From UBA1924 sp963976625 (GTDB lineage: Bacteria > Planctomycetota > Phycisphaerae > Phycisphaerales > UBA1924), in NCBI GenBank assembly GCA_963976625.1, contig CAXBLA010000002.1:124001-188000 (forward strand): DNA of 64,000 bases, written 5' to 3'. The translations under genes were made by a program, and so were the position numbers. Each line of letters opens with the position of its first letter. The stretch's first letter is position 1. The notes beneath the pieces were generated by a model, which was given only the letters and a program-made list of their open reading frames with translations, ran no database searches and was not told where the DNA came from. Shown here piece by piece: positions 60,701 to 64,000 of the stretch.

Positions 60701-62422
60701 CTGCGCCAGCTCGCGCGTGAGCGCCGCCCGCCGAGCCCGATGCGTTTCATCGCCATCCTCGGGGATCGCATCCCGCAGGTCCCATGCCTGCCGACGGATC
60801 TCCCTGAGCTGTTGGGCATCACCCTTGGTGAGGATCATGCCCTCGTCGAGCAGTCGGCTGTAGTCATCCTTGCTAAAGAGCGTATCGACCAGATTCCGTT
60901 GCTTGTCGCTCAGGGCCGCGAGCAGCGTCTCATCGAATGGCACGGCATCGACCGACAGATCGAGACGCACATTCGAGTCCTCCCCGAGCGGCGAGAACAA
61001 CCCGTTGGCCACCAACCTAGCACCCGTTCGGCTCGTGCCCACGATATCCTTGACCACCAGCTTGTCGGGGTCGAACTCGATCACGCCGCTCATGTTCTCG
61101 AAGAGGTAGCGGAATTTTTTGTAGATCGCGCTGCCGTTGGACAGCTGTGCGCGCCCGGACACCGCGATGGGCGCGTCCGCTTTATCCGATCGCGAGACCG
61201 TCACCACCGCGTGCACATCGGCTGTTGGGTTCTCGAAGCGATCGAGCTTGGAGATCACATTGTCGGGCAGGAACCGCGCGGGCTTGAAGTGCTCATCGAG
61301 CCGGAAGTCGGTCACCAGCGTCGCGTCGAACGGGCTTGATTCCTCGAGCCCGCGATAGTCGAGTTCTACATCGTACTCAAGCCCGTCGAGCACACCCTTG
61401 AGATCCGCCGAGAGCCCGCTGGTGCCAAAGCGGATCACGCCTCGGGTCTGGCGCATCCGCAACAGCTCACCGCCCTCGATCGCGCCGCTGGTCGAGCCTG
61501 AAACATCGAACGGGAGATTGAGCGCGACGCCTTCGAGCTTTAAAATAACCTCGGCCAGCCCATCGTTGGACACATGGAACCGTGTCGGCGCCAGCTCGCC
61601 GGCGAGCGCCAAACGCTGGTACATCCCGCGCGATCGGCTCGGCACAATATTGGCGGGCCAGTCTTCGAGCTTGACGCCCGCGAGCACGCCGTCGATCCCG
61701 TCTTCGCTGATCTGCCCGGTCAGGCTGAACGACCCCGCGATCGAATCGCGCAGTCCATCGCCGCTGCCCACGCCGCCCATCCCCGGCTCGGCCGGCAACG
61801 CCTGAAACACAAAGGCCGACACGCCGTCACTGGTCTGTTCGCTCAGCTGCCCGTTGATCGAGAGCTCCTTGAGCACCGTATACCGCACATCATCGTGCTC
61901 ACCGATCTCGAGCACGCCATTGGTGAGTTCTATCGCCGGCGTCGCGCCCCCGCCGCCACCGGACTTAAACTTCATCGCGGCGAGATTGATCACCCCGGTA
62001 TCAATATCCTGGCTCACCCGCACGACGGGGCGATCAATCACGATCGAACGCACCTGCCCCGAGCCACGCACCACGCCCCACCAGTTCATCGAGATCGTCG
62101 CCTGCTCGAACTCGATCAGCGCGCCCGCCTTCGACGAGATGTCCTCCGTCCGACAGACCGCGTCGTTGATCACGATCTGGCCGTTGGGCATGAGCTGAAT
62201 GGACTTCGACGAGACATCCACCCCGAGCTGGCTCGCCAGGATCGGTTCGACGATCGACTTCATCACGGCCGTCTGTCCGATAATCAGCACCGTCGCCACC
62301 AGCATCAACGGCAAGATCACCAGCAACCACAGCGCACGACGACGCCATTTCTTGCGGGGTTTGGGCTTCGCATCCGCCTTCTTGGACGCACTCTTCGATG
62401 GCTTTGACTTGGACAACTGCAC
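57761..62422 (-). CDS. very large AsmA/TamB-like envelope protein
   Basis: About 1553 aa. Begins with a GTG at 62422 or a TTG at 62416 (GAGG 5 bp before the latter); no ATG is placed better. Lys/Ser-rich cytoplasmic N-terminus, one membrane helix (about 25-45), then a long repetitive beta domain. It opens AVMKSIVEPILASQLGVDV-SSKSI, typical of AsmA. The C-terminal part (GDLTLTGTIGDPAKLSGRGLVRV, RIEILGYGTMNWSTLAIDL) matches AsmA_2/DUF3971-type ends. Predicted hydrophobic groove carrying lipids between membranes. It ends in a Pro/Thr/Gln-rich tail. Confidence 0.78.
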   Translation of the reverse strand: MQLSKSKPSKSASKKADAKPKPRKKWRRRALWLLVILPLMLVATVLIIGQTAVMKSIVEPILASQLGVDVSSKSIQLMPNGQIVINDAVCRTEDISSKAGALIEFEQATISMNWWGVVRGSGQVRSIVIDRPVVRVSQDIDTGVINLAAMKFKSGGGGGATPAIELTNGVLEIGEHDDVRYTVLKELSINGQLSEQTSDGVSAFVFQALPAEPGMGGVGSGDGLRDSIAGSFSLTGQISEDGIDGVLAGVKLEDWPANIVPSRSRGMYQRLALAGELAPTRFHVSNDGLAEVILKLEGVALNLPFDVSGSTSGAIEGGELLRMRQTRGVIRFGTSGLSADLKGVLDGLEYDVELDYRGLEESSPFDATLVTDFRLDEHFKPARFLPDNVISKLDRFENPTADVHAVVTVSRSDKADAPIAVSGRAQLSNGSAIYKKFRYLFENMSGVIEFDPDKLVVKDIVGTSRTGARLVANGLFSPLGEDSNVRLDLSVDAVPFDETLLAALSDKQRNLVDTLFSKDDYSRLLDEGMILTKGDAQQLREIRRQAWDLRDAIPEDGDETHRARRAALTRELAQIDRALLAPAFDFGGDAHVDVVLIRHPERPSDNRWTTDVHVHLDEAGIVPKHFPIPVIARDVEIVVNDEGVELAGGRYEGLNGGSATVEVAIERTEADDQPRIKILASEFPIDERLLSAIPGYESGADDDPDALSMRRVLDRLRLGGTIDCQAIIGPRSTGKLGYDVDASIIDGVARPMRLTGVDEHLDAQALGTDPLTLDDLFGTVYVTEDLVVVDLDAKLASPTQPIAPTRINVLTQLTLPSKEELIGAFGPPIPGPRLFATATADGIDLAMPLQHAIAVVSPRIARDLLAKNELYQTQGVLGMDALIEGYIGGATETTLSINQIQQFEFDFDEAHYRIGSSWGRAQVVLSERPSFAFDGFRVAIEAEDDDAGVLSLDGHLPMGRGGRYIEIFEPSTLTVHFEGGTFESPITQGVIARLTSADSDASEQGQASAQASWFDEHTIGGRFDLGVELSPQLGMHKIGGSENAIAPVPTLIHGQLSPKSFRIEMDDQFASFDQVSGQLNFNGLDGTIDQLRASDGETSLDLDGQWAMTPGEGLGVSVRANAHGDLLNGPVRVLLPDAVDRVIDQLEIKAPNDVQIEGLSINASGLGTARSVYDIVGGAAISEGSAVIGLPITGIVGELGFAVHGTSDAIGYEITLDAQRLRAGRMRMHDAQVTIIGDADNAGVVLIPEISARMHGGQLAGSAQIRPGDNETSSYWMELHASGVRAAPVFDDLLLPPEGLEGPPIPGQTAVLSAWSMGEDLSRGAMIGDLTLTGTIGDPAKLSGRGLVRVAGGSVVALPGFLNLIEASNLSLPAGSPLDSAQADFYIDGPTIAFEELSASSKRIEILGYGTMNWSTLAIDLRFKSRSVNPIPVVSDLIERLRDELITTRVTGTVGDMNYSVQQFESTKRLINAMLGRPETDHQQRLREVEEQVRTNKIQSKAKHENTDDRVILPTPPNGQSSWDLARPAKNRNSQPTNTPTQERTNQDKTREE

Positions 62423-62531
62423 CTCGCACACTGGGTATTCGCTTCTACTATAGGTCCCCAGATTCACAATCCCCGCCCAAAATACCCAAACACGACCCGC
62501 CCAAACGCGACCCATCACACACCGTCTCGAC

Positions 62532-62537
62532 TATACT
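62532..62537 (+). promoter_or_regulatory. -10 element of a probable leaderless radA transcript
   Basis: TATACT lies 6 bp before the radA ATG, so transcription would start about at the ATG. No ribosome site precedes the ATG and no clear -35 is seen. Confidence 0.4.
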
Positions 62538-62543
62538 GACCCC

Positions 62544-64000
62544 ATGAGCAAGACCCGCACCATCTTCGTCTGCACCGCCTGCGGCTCAACCCACCACCGA
62601 TGGATGGGCAAGTGCCCCGATTGCAACCAATGGGATTCGCTTGAAGAATCCCAGTTCGACAAGTCCGCCAAAACCGATCCCCACCGCGGGGCAGCCGGCT
62701 TCGACAGTGGATTCGGTAGTGGTATCGAATCCAAGCCCGGGGGCGACCAGCCCGTCGCCACTTCGATCACCGAGATCCGCACCAACGCCGCACCCATGCA
62801 TCGTTTGCCCACCGGGATCTCCGAGTTCGATCGCGTGCTCGGGGGCACCGACACCAACGCGCCCAAGGGGCTCGTCCCCGGCTCGGTCGTCCTCGTTGGT
62901 GGCGAGCCAGGCATCGGAAAGTCAACCCTGCTGCTCCAAGCCGCGGGCGCATGGGCCGCCCCGATCAACATGGACGCGTCCAAACGCGACTGGACAAGCA
63001 AGGTCCTCTATGTCTCGTCCGAAGAATCCGCCCAGCAGGTCCAACTCCGCTCCGAGCGTCTGGGCGTGGCCGAGGCCGACGGGCTCTTTGTGCTCGCCGA
63101 CACCAACCTCGCCCGGATCTTGGAGCAGGCCCGCAAGGTCAAGCCCGATGTCTGCGTGATCGATTCGATCCAGATGATCTACAAGGCCGACCTCGAAGCC
63201 GCCCCCGGATCAGTCACGCAGCTGCGACGCTGCTGCGCCGAGCTCGTCTACTTCGCCAAATCCACCGGCATCGCGATCGTGCTCGTCGGGCATGTCACCA
63301 AAGAGGGCACGCTCGCCGGCCCACGCATGCTCGAGCATATGGTCGACGCCGTGCTCTACTTCGAGGGCGATCGCTACCACAGCGCACGGATCGTGCGCGC
63401 CATCAAAAACCGTTTCGGCACCACGCTCGAACTCGGCATCTTCGAGATGAGCGGCCAGGGGCTCCAAGAACTCCCGGGAGGCATGTCCATCGCCGCGATC
63501 CAGTCCGGCACCGAGCACCGACCGGGCGCGATCGCCTGCCCTGCGATGCACGGGTCCCGCTGTGTGCTCGTCGAGCTCCAAGCCCTGACCGCGACGGGAT
63601 TCGTCGGCAGCGCCAAACGCAAGAGCTCCGGGCTCGATTCCAACCGGCTCTCGATGCTCATCGCCGTGCTCGAACAGCACGGCGGCCTGCGCCTCGCGGA
63701 TCGCGATGTGTTCGCCTCGGCTGTGGGCGGGCTCAAAATTGTCGAGCCCGCCAGCGACTTGGCGCTGGCTCTTGCGATCGCCGGGGCCCACTACAAACGC
63801 TCCCTCCCCCCCACCACCATCGCCATCGGCGAAGTCGGTCTCGGCGGCGAACTCCGCCCCGCCACCCAGCTCGAACAACGCCTGCGAGAATCAGCAAGGC
63901 TCGGCTACACCCACGCCTTCGTCCCCGAATCCGGCTCATCCAAGCTCCCCAAAATCAAGGGCATGGAGCTGATCCCGATCCGCAATGTGTCGCAGGCGAT
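62544..64000 (+). CDS. radA: DNA repair protein RadA (3' end beyond window)
   Basis: Open frame to the window end, 485 complete codons visible. Zinc finger Cys10-x2-Cys13 and Cys24-x2-Cys27, Walker A GEPGIGKSTLL, IDSIQMIY Walker B, GHVTKEG, the RadA-specific KNRFG motif and a Lon-like C-terminal domain (IAIGEVGLGGELRP). Promotes branch migration in homologous recombination. The gene continues beyond base 64000. Confidence 0.95.
   Translation, partial: MSKTRTIFVCTACGSTHHRWMGKCPDCNQWDSLEESQFDKSAKTDPHRGAAGFDSGFGSGIESKPGGDQPVATSITEIRTNAAPMHRLPTGISEFDRVLGGTDTNAPKGLVPGSVVLVGGEPGIGKSTLLLQAAGAWAAPINMDASKRDWTSKVLYVSSEESAQQVQLRSERLGVAEADGLFVLADTNLARILEQARKVKPDVCVIDSIQMIYKADLEAAPGSVTQLRRCCAELVYFAKSTGIAIVLVGHVTKEGTLAGPRMLEHMVDAVLYFEGDRYHSARIVRAIKNRFGTTLELGIFEMSGQGLQELPGGMSIAAIQSGTEHRPGAIACPAMHGSRCVLVELQALTATGFVGSAKRKSSGLDSNRLSMLIAVLEQHGGLRLADRDVFASAVGGLKIVEPASDLALALAIAGAHYKRSLPPTTIAIGEVGLGGELRPATQLEQRLRESARLGYTHAFVPESGSSKLPKIKGMELIPIRNVSQA

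Noticed and set aside
59411..61339. Two long plus-strand frames within the AsmA-like gene
   Set aside because: Shadow frames of the 4.7-kb gene, Arg/His-rich with no family.

Overview
The window looks like a chromosome segment from a planctomycete of the class Phycisphaerae. The evidence is indirect: GC-rich DNA, secreted proteins ending in paired Cys-bracketed 'DFFDVSDFLDAF' repeats (the GC-type dockerin), a PEP-CTERM-like tail with a PTPGAA motif, an H-X9-DG-type pseudopilin, the futalosine menaquinone pathway and a CdaA/PgpH c-di-AMP system. No ribosomal RNA is present to confirm this.

Layout. 1-4.8 kb: PhoB/PhoR-type two-component pair, then a PgpH-type c-di-AMP phosphodiesterase. 5.0-5.4 kb: tmRNA (ssrA). 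5.5-10.3 kb: a leftward stress/detoxification unit (azoreductase, OsmC, isochorismatase-YHS fusion, SnoaL-like, AhpD-like) divergent from a TetR regulator, with 18-bp palindromic operators in between. 10.3-31.7 kb: an accessory block of exported proteins. It holds three SUMF1-fold proteins with dockerin-like tails, two HAF-repeat and two LVIVD-repeat GC-dockerin proteins, a short GC-dockerin protein, a PEP-CTERM-like protein and a pseudopilin. Within it lies a surface-sugar cluster (two GT4-type glycosyltransferases and WbpB/D/E-like enzymes). 32-45 kb: an isolated, unusual atpA; cdaA-cdaR; nfu-mutY; a dolichol-P-mannose-type GT2; purE-purK; an LpxR-like protein; acs; and a secreted alpha/beta hydrolase with a degenerate AhpD-like gene, preceded by a fourth copy of the TetR operator. 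46.4-52 kb: a type IV pilus/type II secretion operon (pilM-N-O, a PilP/PulC-like protein, GspE/PilB ATPase). 52-64 kb: futalosine hydrolase, HD-GYP protein, lipoprotein, Na+/Ca2+ exchanger, LOG-family protein, a giant AsmA-like protein, and radA running off the end.

Links between genes: cdaA, cdaR and pgpH together make a c-di-AMP synthesis/turnover set. The TetR sites tie the 9.3 kb operon to the 45.9 kb pair. Dockerin tails tie eight secreted proteins into one presumed surface-display scheme whose receptor is not in the window. The strongest oddities are an AtpA lacking the 14-residue block that carries the arginine finger, an AhpD-like protein lacking its CxxC helix, a SUMF1-like gene broken at a nine-C tract, and evidence that this broken gene arose by duplication together with the 3' stub of a glycosyltransferase gene.
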